Positions 35,523 to 44,631 of a stretch of DNA of 64,000 bases are shown in pieces (the first letter of the stretch is position 1; each line of letters begins with the position of its first letter). The translations under genes and the position numbers were made by a program. The stretch spans positions 620,001 through 684,000 of the forward strand of contig NZ_CP154845.1 of NCBI RefSeq assembly GCF_047302285.1, written 5' to 3'. Source of the DNA: Robertmurraya sp047302285 (lineage in GTDB: Bacteria > Bacillota > Bacilli > Bacillales > Cytobacillaceae). The notes beneath the pieces were generated by a model. It searched no databases. It saw only the letters and a list, made by a program, of their open reading frames with translations, and had not been told where the DNA came from.

Positions 35523-36020
35523 TCACTTTCCTTCAGGGACCTGATATTTTAGTTGAAATTGCTCTATCGCAGTTTGATAAATGGTCCCTAATGGAAGATT
35601 AAACTGTTGCGCAATATTCTTACAGTCTTCATACTCCGGTGATAATTGGACAATCTCCCCTAAGTGTTTGCCAATCTTAATGTTTACATCTCCCCATGGT
35701 GTGTTTACCTTTTCAAATTTCCTTTCGATGCGATGACAGGTTACGGGATAATGGCGAATCCCAAAACTCGTTGTTTCTGTAAAAATGATCTGTGATAACT
35801 TTGATAGCTTTGACTGATGTGCAAGAACTGAAAGCTTGTAGGCCGGCCGATTTTTTTTCATGATGATAGGCGTGAAGTATACATCATTTGCTCCATTGGA
35901 AAGAAGCTTTTCCATCGTATAACCCATCCATTCCCCTTGGCAATCATCTATATTTGCTTCGATCATCAACATCTCATCGTCATCATGTTCAGCTGTGATG
36001 TTTCTAGTATCATTTTTCAT
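35523..36020 (-). CDS. larC2: LarC C-terminal part (LarC2), inverted
   Basis: About 165 residues matching the C-terminal, CTP-binding domain of LarC: MIEANIDDCQGEWMGYTMEK, FTPIIMKKNRPAYKLSVL, TSFGIRHYPV and KIGKHLGEIVQLSPEYEDC. It runs tail-to-tail with larC1, with eight bases between the stop codons. ATG 36020 is six bases after GAGGTGA; two more in-frame ATGs lie directly upstream of it. It is 49 bases behind the LysR gene on the same strand and probably shares its transcript. The insertase would have to assemble from two separately expressed chains. Confidence 0.88.
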   Translation of the reverse strand: MKNDTRNITAEHDDDEMLMIEANIDDCQGEWMGYTMEKLLSNGANDVYFTPIIMKKNRPAYKLSVLAHQSKLSKLSQIIFTETTSFGIRHYPVTCHRIERKFEKVNTPWGDVNIKIGKHLGEIVQLSPEYEDCKNIAQQFNLPLGTIYQTAIEQFQLKYQVPEGK

Positions 36021-36069
36021 CATCATTCACCTCATATGTTGTTCTTCTCTTTTCATGTAAAGGTTTGTT

Positions 36070-36948
36070 TTATTTTTTAAATTGAAGGGAGATATAGTCA
36101 ATAACCTGTTGGCATTCTGGTGAAAGAACGTGATCTTTTTTCCAACATAAAAGAACATCTAGAAAAACAGGGTCTTCTAATGAGAGGGGAACAATATTCT
36201 GGTTATCTTTAATGGCCATATTTGAAAGAATCGTAATTCCCAACCCTGTTTCAACTAGTGATTTCACCGTCACCACTTCACTAGAAATAAATGAGATATC
36301 AGGGGTGAAACCCTGTTTCCTACATTCTGAAATGACTAGATGATTATGCAAATAGGATTCTGATAATAGAATGAACCTTTCCCATTGCAAATCCTCTAGT
36401 GAAATCTTCTTTAAATGGGCATAAGGATGATCTTTTGAGACACATACTTTCAACTCATCACGCTTCAAGGCAATATAATTTAAATCGGGAGGCTCTGACT
36501 CACACTTATGATAAATAAAACCTATATCTACTTGTCCTTTTTTAATTAATGTTCGCATATCATTCGTACCATTTTCTTGTATTTCAAATTGTAGAGATTG
36601 AAATTGAGTTAACATTTTTTCATAAATGGGTGGAAAAAAAGTTGCGCCAATAATGGGAGGAAGCCCTAAGCGAATTTTTTTATTATGGAAATTTTGAACT
36701 GCTTCCACTGATTCGTCTATATAATCTAAGATCCCCTCTACTTTTATTAAGAAGATTTCACCTTGATGAGTAAGCGTGATTTGCTTACTGCTTTTATTTC
36801 GGTCAAAAAGCTGAACTCCAATTTCTTCTTCTAATCGATGAACTGCTTTCGTAATCGTTGGCTGGGATATATGAAGTACTTGACCTGCTTTCGTAAAACT
36901 TCCAGTGTCGCAAACGGCTTTAAAGTATTTTAAGTCTCTTAATTCCAC
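36070..36948 (-). CDS. LysR-family transcriptional regulator
   Basis: 292 residues with the LysR winged helix (about 1-60; DTGSFTKAGQVLHISQPTIT) and a periplasmic-binding-like effector domain (about 90-290). GTG 36948 is preceded by AAAGGAG at nine bases; the frame extends 12 codons further but without a site. The ending SPECQQVIDYISLQF and overall length are of the CidR/CynR type. Divergent from the DASS transporter gene, and followed by larC2. It probably controls the dicarboxylate genes and perhaps larC2; the effector is unknown, a 2-hydroxy or C4 acid being likely. Confidence 0.9.
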   Translation of the reverse strand: MELRDLKYFKAVCDTGSFTKAGQVLHISQPTITKAVHRLEEEIGVQLFDRNKSSKQITLTHQGEIFLIKVEGILDYIDESVEAVQNFHNKKIRLGLPPIIGATFFPPIYEKMLTQFQSLQFEIQENGTNDMRTLIKKGQVDIGFIYHKCESEPPDLNYIALKRDELKVCVSKDHPYAHLKKISLEDLQWERFILLSESYLHNHLVISECRKQGFTPDISFISSEVVTVKSLVETGLGITILSNMAIKDNQNIVPLSLEDPVFLDVLLCWKKDHVLSPECQQVIDYISLQFKK

Positions 36949-37258
36949 ATTTACAACTCCTTTCGTAGAAGTATCCACTTTCATCTATTAATGATGTTAT
37001 TCCTAAAATTCATATGATTTGGTGTAAATGTCCTGTTATGACGTAAAAAGAGCTAATTAGCCATGCTTACTATTTATATTTTAGTTGAATAGAAACGCTA
37101 TAACGAGAATGAAAATAGCAGTTATGTGACTGATTTATATACAAAATGTGAATATATGATTCTAGCCTATAAATCAATAAGAAATAGCTATTTAACAAAT
37201 AAAAAAAAGTATGTGAAAATATGAGCGTAATCAAAAATACCTAAAGAGGTGAAAAAAC
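36949..37258. promoter_or_regulatory. Divergent promoter region lysR / DASS transporter
   Basis: 310 AT-rich bases between two divergent genes. Several TGTGA half-sites are present (near 37126, 37148 and 37212) without matching TCACA halves, and ATAAC/GTTAT arms near 37101-37125 could be a LysR target. No -10/-35 pair is convincing. No gene or RNA is seen. Confidence 0.4.
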
Positions 37259-38728
37259 ATGGCAGTCCCAGCAAGCAAAATGAAGACTGTTATACCAACG
37301 CAACAAAAGAAAGACAATAAGGGGGGATTAAACCTCAAGAACCTTATTATTACCATTGCGGTAGGTTTGGTCATTTGGTTTATTCCTACACCAGAAGGGC
37401 TCGATCCAAAGGCTTGGCATTTACTCGCTATTTTTGCAGCAACAATCGTCGGTTTCATTATTAAACCACTTCCGATGGGACCACTTTCAATTGCTGCCAT
37501 TACGGTAACGATCATTACCGGAGTCTTGGATGATAAAACAGCATTATCTGGTTTTTCTAACACAACCATTTGGTTAATCGTTGTAGCGTTCTTTATTTCA
37601 AGAGGTTTTATTAAAACAGGTTTAGGTTCAAGGGTTGCATACATGTTCGTAAAAGCATTTGGTAAAAAGACTCTCGGACTCTCCTATGCGTTGTTATTCA
37701 GTGACTTGGTTCTTTCGCCAGCAACACCAAGTAACACCGCACGTGGAGGCGGAATCATTTATCCAATCGGAAGAAGCTTATCTGAAACATTTGGTTCTAA
37801 GCCAGGTGACGGAACAGAAGGAAAAATCGGTACTTTCTTAACATTAACAACATTTCATGGAAACAATATTACCTCAGCCATGTTCATGACAGCAATGGCA
37901 GCTAACCCACTAGCTGTTTCACTCGCAAAAGATTTAGGTGTTAACATCACATGGGGTGGTTGGGCTATAGCAGCTTTAGTTCCAGGTATTATTAGTTTAA
38001 TTCTTATTCCATTAGTCATTTACTGGTTGAGTCCACCAGAAATAAAGAGCACCCCAGATGCATCTTCATGGGCATCTAACAAACTTAAAGAAATGGGCTC
38101 GATGGCAAAGGGAGAAAAGCTAATGCTATTCGCTTTTGCGGTTGTATTACTCCTTTGGATCTTTGGCGATAGCCTTTTAGGTTGGGGAGCAACAGTAGTT
38201 GGTCTTATCGGTTTAACACTTCTATTATTTACTCAAGTATTAAATTGGGAAGATGTTAAAAATGAAAGAGGTGCTTGGGATACTCTAGTATGGTTCGCAG
38301 CACTTGTTATGATGGCATCACAGTTAAATGAACTAGGCTTAATTCCTTGGTTCAGCGACAAAATGGGTGGTGCTGTAAGTGGTACAAGTTGGATAGTAGC
38401 ATTCTTAATTCTAGGTCTTGTGTATTACTATAGTCACTATATCTTTGCCAGCAATACTGCACACGTTAGTGCCATGTATACAGCTTTCCTAGGTGTAATG
38501 ATTGTAGCAGGTGCACCACCAATGCTTTCAGCGTTATTGCTTGCTTTCTTTAGTAACTTATTTGCGGGTCTTACACACTATGGTAATGGACCAGCTGCCG
38601 TTCTATATGGTGCAGGATATGTGAACCAGAATAAATGGTGGAGCGTAGGTTTTGTCATTTCATTAGTACACATTGTTGTATGGCTCGGTATCGGTGCAGC
38701 ATGGTGGAAACTTCTCGGTCTTTGGTAA
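37259..38728 (+). CDS. DASS (SLC13/CitT-type) dicarboxylate transporter
   Basis: 489 residues with about 12-14 membrane segments. Both SNT signature motifs of the divalent-anion:Na+ symporter family are present: SPATPSNTARGG and IFASNTAHVSAM. The family imports C4 dicarboxylates, citrate or tartrate, by sodium symport or by exchange for succinate. It is nearest to the 2-oxoglutarate/malate translocator and TtdT/YflS group. ATG behind AGAGGTG. Downstream fumarase and fumarate reductase genes point to malate, fumarate or tartrate uptake, perhaps with succinate export. Confidence 0.9.
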   Translation: MAVPASKMKTVIPTQQKKDNKGGLNLKNLIITIAVGLVIWFIPTPEGLDPKAWHLLAIFAATIVGFIIKPLPMGPLSIAAITVTIITGVLDDKTALSGFSNTTIWLIVVAFFISRGFIKTGLGSRVAYMFVKAFGKKTLGLSYALLFSDLVLSPATPSNTARGGGIIYPIGRSLSETFGSKPGDGTEGKIGTFLTLTTFHGNNITSAMFMTAMAANPLAVSLAKDLGVNITWGGWAIAALVPGIISLILIPLVIYWLSPPEIKSTPDASSWASNKLKEMGSMAKGEKLMLFAFAVVLLLWIFGDSLLGWGATVVGLIGLTLLLFTQVLNWEDVKNERGAWDTLVWFAALVMMASQLNELGLIPWFSDKMGGAVSGTSWIVAFLILGLVYYYSHYIFASNTAHVSAMYTAFLGVMIVAGAPPMLSALLLAFFSNLFAGLTHYGNGPAAVLYGAGYVNQNKWWSVGFVISLVHIVVWLGIGAAWWKLLGLW

Positions 38729-38801
38729 AAACGTGTAAAACATTGTGAAAAAAGTTCAATTTTTTTAATAGAATTCCAATAAATATATGGAGGCGTTCTG
38801 A

Positions 38802-39665
38802 ATGACAACTGTAGTAAAACTGAAAGAAATTCAAAAAGAAACGATTGTAGACGCAGTAAGAGAAATGTGTATAAATGCTGCATGCGATCTTCCTGAAGAT
38901 GTAGAGACTGCACTAAGAAAAGCAGTTGAAGTGGAAGAATCTGAATTTGGTAAATATAGTCTTGAAAAAATCGTAAAAAACGTCGAGATTTCTCGTGAAA
39001 CGAACTCACCTATGTGTCAGGATACGGGAATGACCGTTGTTCTAGTTGAACTTGGTCAGGATGTTCACATCGTAGGTGGAACATTGGAAGAAGCCATTAA
39101 TGAGGGTGTAGGTCAAGGCTATACAGATGGCTATTTACGAAAGTCTGTTGTAAAGGATCCTGTCTTCCATCGTGATAACACAGGCAATAATACACCCGCT
39201 GTTATTCATACATCTTTAGTGCCTGGTGATCAGTTGAAAATTCAAATCCTTCCTAAAGGTGCAGGTAGTGAAAACATGGGAACGTTGAAAATGTTAAAAC
39301 CTGCAGAAGGCCTTGAAGGGGTCAAACAATTTGTGATTGATTCATTAACAAAAGCAGGCGGAAATCCTTGTCCTCCAGTCATCGTGGGAGTAGGAATTGG
39401 TGGAACGATGGATATGTGTACGCTATTAGCAAAAAAAGCTCTTGCGCGAAAAGTTGAGGAACCAAATCCAAACTCTGAATATGCAGAATTAGAACAAGAG
39501 TTACTTGAAAAAATTAATAAATTGGGGATTGGGCCTCAAGGCTTTGGTGGTAAAGTTACGGCTCTAGCTGTCCATATTGAAACTTTCCCAACTCATATTG
39601 CCACTCTACCTGTAGCGGTTACACTCAACTGTCATGCAGCTAGACATAAAGAAGTTATTTTGTAA
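38802..39665 (+). CDS. Class I fumarase/tartrate dehydratase, alpha subunit
   Basis: 287 residues, the iron-sulfur subunit of two-chain class I hydro-lyases. Cys in SPMCQDTGMTVVL, Cys in the GGTMDMCTLLAKKAL region and Cys in LNCHAARHKE are the expected ligands of the [4Fe-4S] cluster that binds the substrate. HRDNTGNNTPAVIHT is a further family motif. Either L-malate to fumarate or tartrate to oxaloacetate is possible by sequence. The fumarate reductase genes downstream favour fumarase. The beta gene starts 114 bases later. Confidence 0.9.
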   Translation: MTTVVKLKEIQKETIVDAVREMCINAACDLPEDVETALRKAVEVEESEFGKYSLEKIVKNVEISRETNSPMCQDTGMTVVLVELGQDVHIVGGTLEEAINEGVGQGYTDGYLRKSVVKDPVFHRDNTGNNTPAVIHTSLVPGDQLKIQILPKGAGSENMGTLKMLKPAEGLEGVKQFVIDSLTKAGGNPCPPVIVGVGIGGTMDMCTLLAKKALARKVEEPNPNSEYAELEQELLEKINKLGIGPQGFGGKVTALAVHIETFPTHIATLPVAVTLNCHAARHKEVIL

Positions 39666-39779
39666 TATTTCGCTTGTTGCGAAAGACGATTTTTACATTG
39701 AATGAATGAAGTCGTTACTTCAAATGTTATCAGGACTCCTATAATGATGGAATTAATAATTATGAGAAGGTGATGAAGG

Positions 39780-40346
39780 ATGGCAACAGCAACGCTTAAG
39801 AAGTTAACAACTCCTCTAACTAGGGAGGCAGTGAAGGATTTTAAAGCAGGAGATATGGTTTCCATTACTGGCACGATTTACACAGCTCGTGATGCGGCAC
39901 ACAAACTAATTGTTGAAGCACTTGCTCGCGGTGAAGAGCTTCCGATGGAATTAAAGGATCAAATTGTTTATTATGCTGGTCCGACACCTGCGAAGCCAGG
40001 AAGAGTCATTGGTTCATGTGGACCTACTACAAGTGGAAGAATGGATGCCTATTCACCAAAACTTATTGAACAAGGCTTGACTGGGATGATTGGAAAAGGG
40101 CCACGTAGCCCAGAGGTTGTTGAAGCAATGAAGGAACGTGGAGCTGTTTATTTCGCAGCTATTGGCGGAGCAGCAGCCTTAATTGCAGATAGTGTAAAAT
40201 CTGCTGAGGTTATTGCTTTTCCAGAGCTTGGCCCAGAAGCAATTCGTCGCTTAGAAGTGGTTGACTATCCATGTATTGTAGCGATCGATAGTGAAGGAAA
40301 CAACTTATATCAATTAGGCGTAGAGCAATATAGAATAGAAGATTAA
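39780..40346 (+). CDS. Class I fumarase/tartrate dehydratase, beta subunit
   Basis: 188 residues, the swivelling beta subunit. Motifs RDAAHKLIVEALARGEELP, YYAGPTPAKPGRVIGSCGPT, TSGRMDAYSPKLIEQG and GKGPRSPEVVEAMK are typical. It completes the active site of the alpha chain. The gap between the alpha and beta genes is unusually long (114 bases) but shows no terminator. Followed by a stem-loop, so it probably ends the transporter-hydratase operon. Confidence 0.9.
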   Translation: MATATLKKLTTPLTREAVKDFKAGDMVSITGTIYTARDAAHKLIVEALARGEELPMELKDQIVYYAGPTPAKPGRVIGSCGPTTSGRMDAYSPKLIEQGLTGMIGKGPRSPEVVEAMKERGAVYFAAIGGAAALIADSVKSAEVIAFPELGPEAIRRLEVVDYPCIVAIDSEGNNLYQLGVEQYRIED

Positions 40347-40350
40347 TTTC

Positions 40351-40387
40351 AGTAGTAGGGGGAGCGATTATCGCTTCTCCTACTAAA
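40351..40387. terminator. Stem-loop after the hydratase beta gene
   Basis: TAGTAGGGGGAGCGAT pairs with ATCGCTTCTCCTACTA (one bulge) around a minimal loop. There is no T-run; it may allow partial read-through into the fumarate reductase genes. Confidence 0.55.
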
Positions 40388-40701
40388 TAGTAATGTAAAA
40401 CAATCAAACTTATTAAATGGTCAATAACTCTAGTAAACCATCCATTATAAAGATATTTTCATAAATTTATCACTAATTTTCGCGCTAAAAACTTCAAACG
40501 TTACAACTAAATTTGGTTAGGAACGGCTCTTTCCTAAAAAAATAGTAATGGTTTTTACACAAGAAACAAACTTTTAAAAGCAACAACCTTTTAGAAAAGG
40601 GCCTTTTTATAAATGGTTAACAATCGAGCCGATTTCACCATGTATAAAGGTGAAGTGCAAGATTATGAGATTGATTAAATCTATAGAAAAGAGGTATCAG
40701 C
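40388..40701 (+). promoter_or_regulatory. Leader region of the fumarate reductase operon
   Basis: 314 bases. A hairpin-like segment near 40588-40611 (CCTTTTAGAAAAGG followed by CCTTTTTA) may be an attenuator. AGAGGT before ATG 40702 is the ribosome binding site. No clear promoter, FNR box or gene is seen. Confidence 0.4.
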
Positions 40702-42414
40702 ATGCTTTACTATGATGTCATAATTGTTGGCTCCGGTGGTGCAGGAATGAGAGCAGCGCTTGAAGCTAGTCAAAATAATAATTTACGTGTTGCTGTTATT
40801 AGTAAAACATATCCGACAAGGTCCCATACAGGGGCTGCACAGGGTGGAATTAATGCGGTCCTAGGAAACCGTGATTCAAGTGACACAACTGAATTGCATT
40901 TTAAAGATACGGTAAAAGGGAGCGACTTCCTAGCAGATCAGGACGCAGTCGAATTTTTTGTAGAGGGAATGCCGGCCTCTATAAAAGAACTTGATTATTA
41001 TGGTGTACCATTTTCAAGAGATGAGAATGGGAAAGTGGCACAACGCCCGTTCGGAGGCGCATCTAAACCAAGAGCCTGTTATTCTGCTGACAAAACAGGT
41101 CACGTTATTTTACATGCTTTATTTGAGCAGTGCCTGAAGCATAATGTTGAATTTTTAAACGAATGGTTTCTTATGTCTCTCGTGGAATCAGATAAGAAAT
41201 TAGATGGGATTGTGGCCATGAATTTCCGTTCAGGGGAAATTGTACCAATTGCTGCTAAATCAGTCGTTGTTGCAACAGGTGGATTTGGTCGAATTTATTG
41301 GAGCAGAACAACCAATGCTTTCAATATGACAGGTGATGGTGTAGCGGCATGTCTTGATGCAGGTATTGCCATAAAGGACCCTGAATTTGTTCAATATCAC
41401 CCAACTGGAATGGCGAAAACAGGTACACTCCTTTCTGAAGCATGTCGTGGTGAAGGTGGATATCTCATCAATAATAAAGGTGAACGTTTTATGGAACGTT
41501 ATGCACCTGAAAAAATGGAATTAGGGCCACGTGACTTAGTTGCACGCTCCATTGAAACAGAAATAAAAGAAGGACGTGGATTCGGTGAGGGTATCACAGC
41601 ATATGTGTACATGGATTTACGCCATCTTGGTAGAGAAAAAATTATGGAACGTCTGCCACAGGTACGTCAGCTTGCATTGGAATTTGAAGGAGTCGACTTA
41701 ATCACCGATCCGGTTCCAATTCGTCCAAGTTGTCACTATGTAATGGGTGGAATTGATGTCACAGATTATAAAACAGGTGGAACGATTATAGAAGGTGTTC
41801 ATGCCGCTGGTGAATGTGCTTGTGTTTCACTTCATGGTGCCAATCGTCTAGGAGCGAACTCCGTTGCAGATGCTGTATTTTACGGGAAAGTAGCAGGAGC
41901 AGGTGCAAGAGATGTGGCCTTATCTCGTTCTTATGGAAATGCGAAAAAAGTGGAAGACGAAGCAAGAAATTGGAAATCTAAATTTGATACGATGCGTAGC
42001 AAGAAAAAAGGAAACGTCAATTTGTATGAAATTCGCAATAAAATGGCTGAAACCCTTTGGAATAATGTTGGGATTTTCCGTGTGGAAGAAGAGATGCAAC
42101 AAGCACTTGCTGAAATTGATCAACTAATGGAAGCCTATAAAGAAACCTATATTGAAGATGAATCTGAAAACTATAACACTGCATTTCTACAATATATCGA
42201 AGTAGGCAATCTCTTAAGTCTAGCAAAAAGCGTGACAATGGGAGCGATCGCGCGTAAAGAAAGTCGTGGATCTCATTCACGCATGGATTATCCTACTAGA
42301 AATGACGGGGAATTCCTAAAGCATACACTGGTCTACAAAAAAGGTGACGAATTTAGACTTGAATATGCGCCAGTTTCTATTACAAAGTATCAACCTGAGG
42401 AGAGGAAGTACTGA
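40702..42414 (+). CDS. frdA: Fumarate reductase/succinate dehydrogenase flavoprotein
   Basis: 570 residues, no signal peptide, so cytoplasmic. It has the FAD-binding GSGGAGMRAAL near the N-terminus and the covalent-FAD histidine in TRSHTGAAQGG. The substrate residues are present: QYHPTG, SEACRGEGG, GPRDLVARS, PSCHYVMGGI and GANRLGANS (catalytic Arg, two His). It interconverts fumarate and succinate. The subunit set (A, B and a CCG protein, no cytochrome b) is that of E-type or Mfr-like complexes. With a fumarase upstream, fumarate reduction is the likelier direction, but this is inference. It overlaps frdB by one base (TGATG). Confidence 0.88.
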   Translation: MLYYDVIIVGSGGAGMRAALEASQNNNLRVAVISKTYPTRSHTGAAQGGINAVLGNRDSSDTTELHFKDTVKGSDFLADQDAVEFFVEGMPASIKELDYYGVPFSRDENGKVAQRPFGGASKPRACYSADKTGHVILHALFEQCLKHNVEFLNEWFLMSLVESDKKLDGIVAMNFRSGEIVPIAAKSVVVATGGFGRIYWSRTTNAFNMTGDGVAACLDAGIAIKDPEFVQYHPTGMAKTGTLLSEACRGEGGYLINNKGERFMERYAPEKMELGPRDLVARSIETEIKEGRGFGEGITAYVYMDLRHLGREKIMERLPQVRQLALEFEGVDLITDPVPIRPSCHYVMGGIDVTDYKTGGTIIEGVHAAGECACVSLHGANRLGANSVADAVFYGKVAGAGARDVALSRSYGNAKKVEDEARNWKSKFDTMRSKKKGNVNLYEIRNKMAETLWNNVGIFRVEEEMQQALAEIDQLMEAYKETYIEDESENYNTAFLQYIEVGNLLSLAKSVTMGAIARKESRGSHSRMDYPTRNDGEFLKHTLVYKKGDEFRLEYAPVSITKYQPEERKY

Positions 42415-43376
42415 TGAGAACAATTACTTGTAGGGTTCAACGATATGATGGTAAAAGTAAGCGCTGGATTGAAGAGTATAAAATTCCCTATGAAAAAGGC
42501 ATGACTCTACTCACTGTTCTTACAACGATTAAAGAAGAATATGATCAAAGTTTCACTTACACCGCAGCTTGCCGTGCTGCCATTTGTGGTAGCTGTGCTG
42601 TACAGATAAATGGTCAGGCATTTTTAGCTTGTAAAACTCCTTTAGACGATGTCCTTGATACATTAATGACAGACACTTTATTTTTTGAACCACTCGCTTC
42701 ATTTGAGGTTGTTCGTGATTTAGTCGTTGACTGGGAACCAAAATTTGAAAAGATGAAAAAGGTTAAGCCATGGCTCAACCCATCTAGTGACGGTAGCAGA
42801 GAAGAAGGATTTATACAATCTGAACGCGATTTCCATAAAATCAATGCAGCTTCTGACTGTATTTTATGTGGAGTGTGCTCTTCTTCTTGTAACGTATTAG
42901 AGTCTTCAAGTGATGACAGCTATTTAGATCCATTTATATTAAATAAAGCATTCCGATTTGTCATGGATTCAAGAACGGCTAATCCTGAAGAACATCTTAG
43001 AGCGGTTTTAGATAATGATCTATGGAAATGTGTTCACTGTATGGAGTGTGTCACAAAGTGTCCAAAAGAGATTGATCTGACTAGTGAGATTGCCTCTCTT
43101 CGTAGTATGACGATGGAAATGGGTGAAACGAAAAACCTAGGAGCGCGTCATGCATATGCTTTTTACAATGATATTAAAAATAAAGGCCGCTTAAATGAGG
43201 CTACATTGCCGATGAAAACTGAAGGAGTCTTTACGACCATGAAAAAACGGGTTCCTTTAGCAATGAGAATGATGGCAAAAGGGAAAATCAACCCACTTGA
43301 AATACCTAAAGAAGTCGAAGGAATTGAAGATGTTCGTAAAATATATGCCTATGTGCAGCAAGGGGTGCAAGAATGA
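42414..43376 (+). CDS. frdB: Fumarate reductase/SDH iron-sulfur subunit
   Basis: 320 residues. The N-terminal [2Fe-2S] domain has CRAAICGSC and a later C (FLACKTPL). The C-terminal ferredoxin domain has CILCGVCSSSC and CVHCMECVTKCP. The extra Cys in the last motif (CxxCxxC where classical SdhB has no middle Cys) predicts a second [4Fe-4S] cluster in place of [3Fe-4S], as known for E-type enzymes. It hands electrons between FrdA and the CCG subunit. Overlaps the next gene by four bases. Confidence 0.88.
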   Translation: MRTITCRVQRYDGKSKRWIEEYKIPYEKGMTLLTVLTTIKEEYDQSFTYTAACRAAICGSCAVQINGQAFLACKTPLDDVLDTLMTDTLFFEPLASFEVVRDLVVDWEPKFEKMKKVKPWLNPSSDGSREEGFIQSERDFHKINAASDCILCGVCSSSCNVLESSSDDSYLDPFILNKAFRFVMDSRTANPEEHLRAVLDNDLWKCVHCMECVTKCPKEIDLTSEIASLRSMTMEMGETKNLGARHAYAFYNDIKNKGRLNEATLPMKTEGVFTTMKKRVPLAMRMMAKGKINPLEIPKEVEGIEDVRKIYAYVQQGVQE

Positions 43377-44260
43377 AAAAGTTAAAATATGCTTTCTTTC
43401 CTGGATGTACACTGGAATCAGCTGCTAAGGAAGTTAAGATGTCAACAATGAAAGTAGCGGAGGCTCTTGGAATCGAATTGATCGAAATACCAGGTTGGAC
43501 TTGCTGTGGTGCAAGCCATGTACAAGATATTGATCAGAACCTTTCTACATCTATCAATGCAAGAAATATCGCATTAGGCGAAAAGTTAGATTTGCCTATT
43601 TTAACCGTTTGTAATACATGTACGCTTATGCTTCGTACAGCTAAAGATCAGCTTGATACAAAGGAAGACGTAAAGAAAAATGTCAATCGTGGTCTTTCAG
43701 AATCTAATTTAGAATATAAAGGTACATCTGATGTGACCCATTTTCTTTGGGCAATGATTAAAGATTATGGTCTTGAGAACTTAAAGAAAAAGGTGGTTCG
43801 TCCATTAACAGGGTTAAAGGTAGCGAATTTCTATGGTTGTCATATCGTCCGTCCACCAAAAATCATGGGCTTTGAGAATCCTTTAAACCCACAATCGATG
43901 GAAATGGTTGTAGATGCTTTAGGAGCCGAATCTGTAGATTTTGATAAGCGATTATCATGTTGTGGTTTCCATGCCGTTTTCCCTGCTGAAAAAGAGGTCT
44001 TTAAAATGGTTGAAAATGATTGCGTATCAGCAAAAGATGCTCAGGCTGATGTCATGGTTACTCCATGTCCGCTTTGCCAAATGCAAATGGATATGTATCA
44101 ACCAGATATTCAAAAAACAGCATCTACTGATATTACGATGCCAGTCATTCATTTACCACAGCTTATTGGCTTAGCTCTTGGATTCAGTCCAAAAGAACTG
44201 GGAATTAACCACCATATTGTCAATGCTATTCCAACACTAAGAGAAAAATTAAGTGTGTAA
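43373..44260 (+). CDS. CCG-domain (HdrB/SdhE-type) subunit
   Basis: 295 residues with two cysteine-rich CCG domains: FFPGCTLES...GWTCCGASH in the first half and FYGCHIVRPP...LSCCGFHAVF in the second, plus CNTCTLML and TPCPLCQMQM. These domains bind unusual iron-sulfur centres in heterodisulfide reductase HdrB and in the SdhE/MfrE subunit of E-type succinate:quinone or methylmenaquinol:fumarate reductases. There are no membrane helices, so it probably docks on the membrane face and exchanges electrons with quinone or a soluble donor. Confidence 0.88.
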   Translation: MKKLKYAFFPGCTLESAAKEVKMSTMKVAEALGIELIEIPGWTCCGASHVQDIDQNLSTSINARNIALGEKLDLPILTVCNTCTLMLRTAKDQLDTKEDVKKNVNRGLSESNLEYKGTSDVTHFLWAMIKDYGLENLKKKVVRPLTGLKVANFYGCHIVRPPKIMGFENPLNPQSMEMVVDALGAESVDFDKRLSCCGFHAVFPAEKEVFKMVENDCVSAKDAQADVMVTPCPLCQMQMDMYQPDIQKTASTDITMPVIHLPQLIGLALGFSPKELGINHHIVNAIPTLREKLSV

Positions 44261-44271
44261 GAAGGGTAGAC

Positions 44272-44625
44272 ATGAAAATAAAAAATGTTGATTATATTGA
44301 GGAAGAAGAGGTTTTCGAAAAGAAGGTAAAACTGGTTACGATCCCAACCGATCAAAATGCTTGGCTCGTAAATTTTCATGATGATTGGATTCATGATCAT
44401 TATGATGGAAGTAAGATCTACTACGGAACCGTGTATTCACCTTTCGAATCTTTTTTTCCTTTATCAACTCAAATAAGTGGTTACTTCAAAGATGACGACA
44501 CGAAAAAATGGATTAAAGTGACCAATGGAATTGCTCAGATCCAAAATGATGAAAACAACACGATATGGTGGGATAGCCTGGAAGAATTAATTCGTCATGA
44601 ATTTATGGAGACCCAATCAAACTAA
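44272..44625 (+). CDS. Uncharacterised 117-residue protein of the frd operon
   Basis: Starts 11 bases after the CCG gene and ends at a strong terminator, so it is probably the last gene of the fumarate reductase operon. The acidic, tryptophan-rich sequence (WLVNFHDDWIHDHYDGSKIY) is predicted to be mostly beta strands with a C-terminal helix. No signal peptide, membrane helix or cysteine is present. The family was not recognised. Assembly or regulation of the complex is only a guess from position. Confidence 0.7.
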   Translation: MKIKNVDYIEEEEVFEKKVKLVTIPTDQNAWLVNFHDDWIHDHYDGSKIYYGTVYSPFESFFPLSTQISGYFKDDDTKKWIKVTNGIAQIQNDENNTIWWDSLEELIRHEFMETQSN

Positions 44626-44631
44626 TATGAG

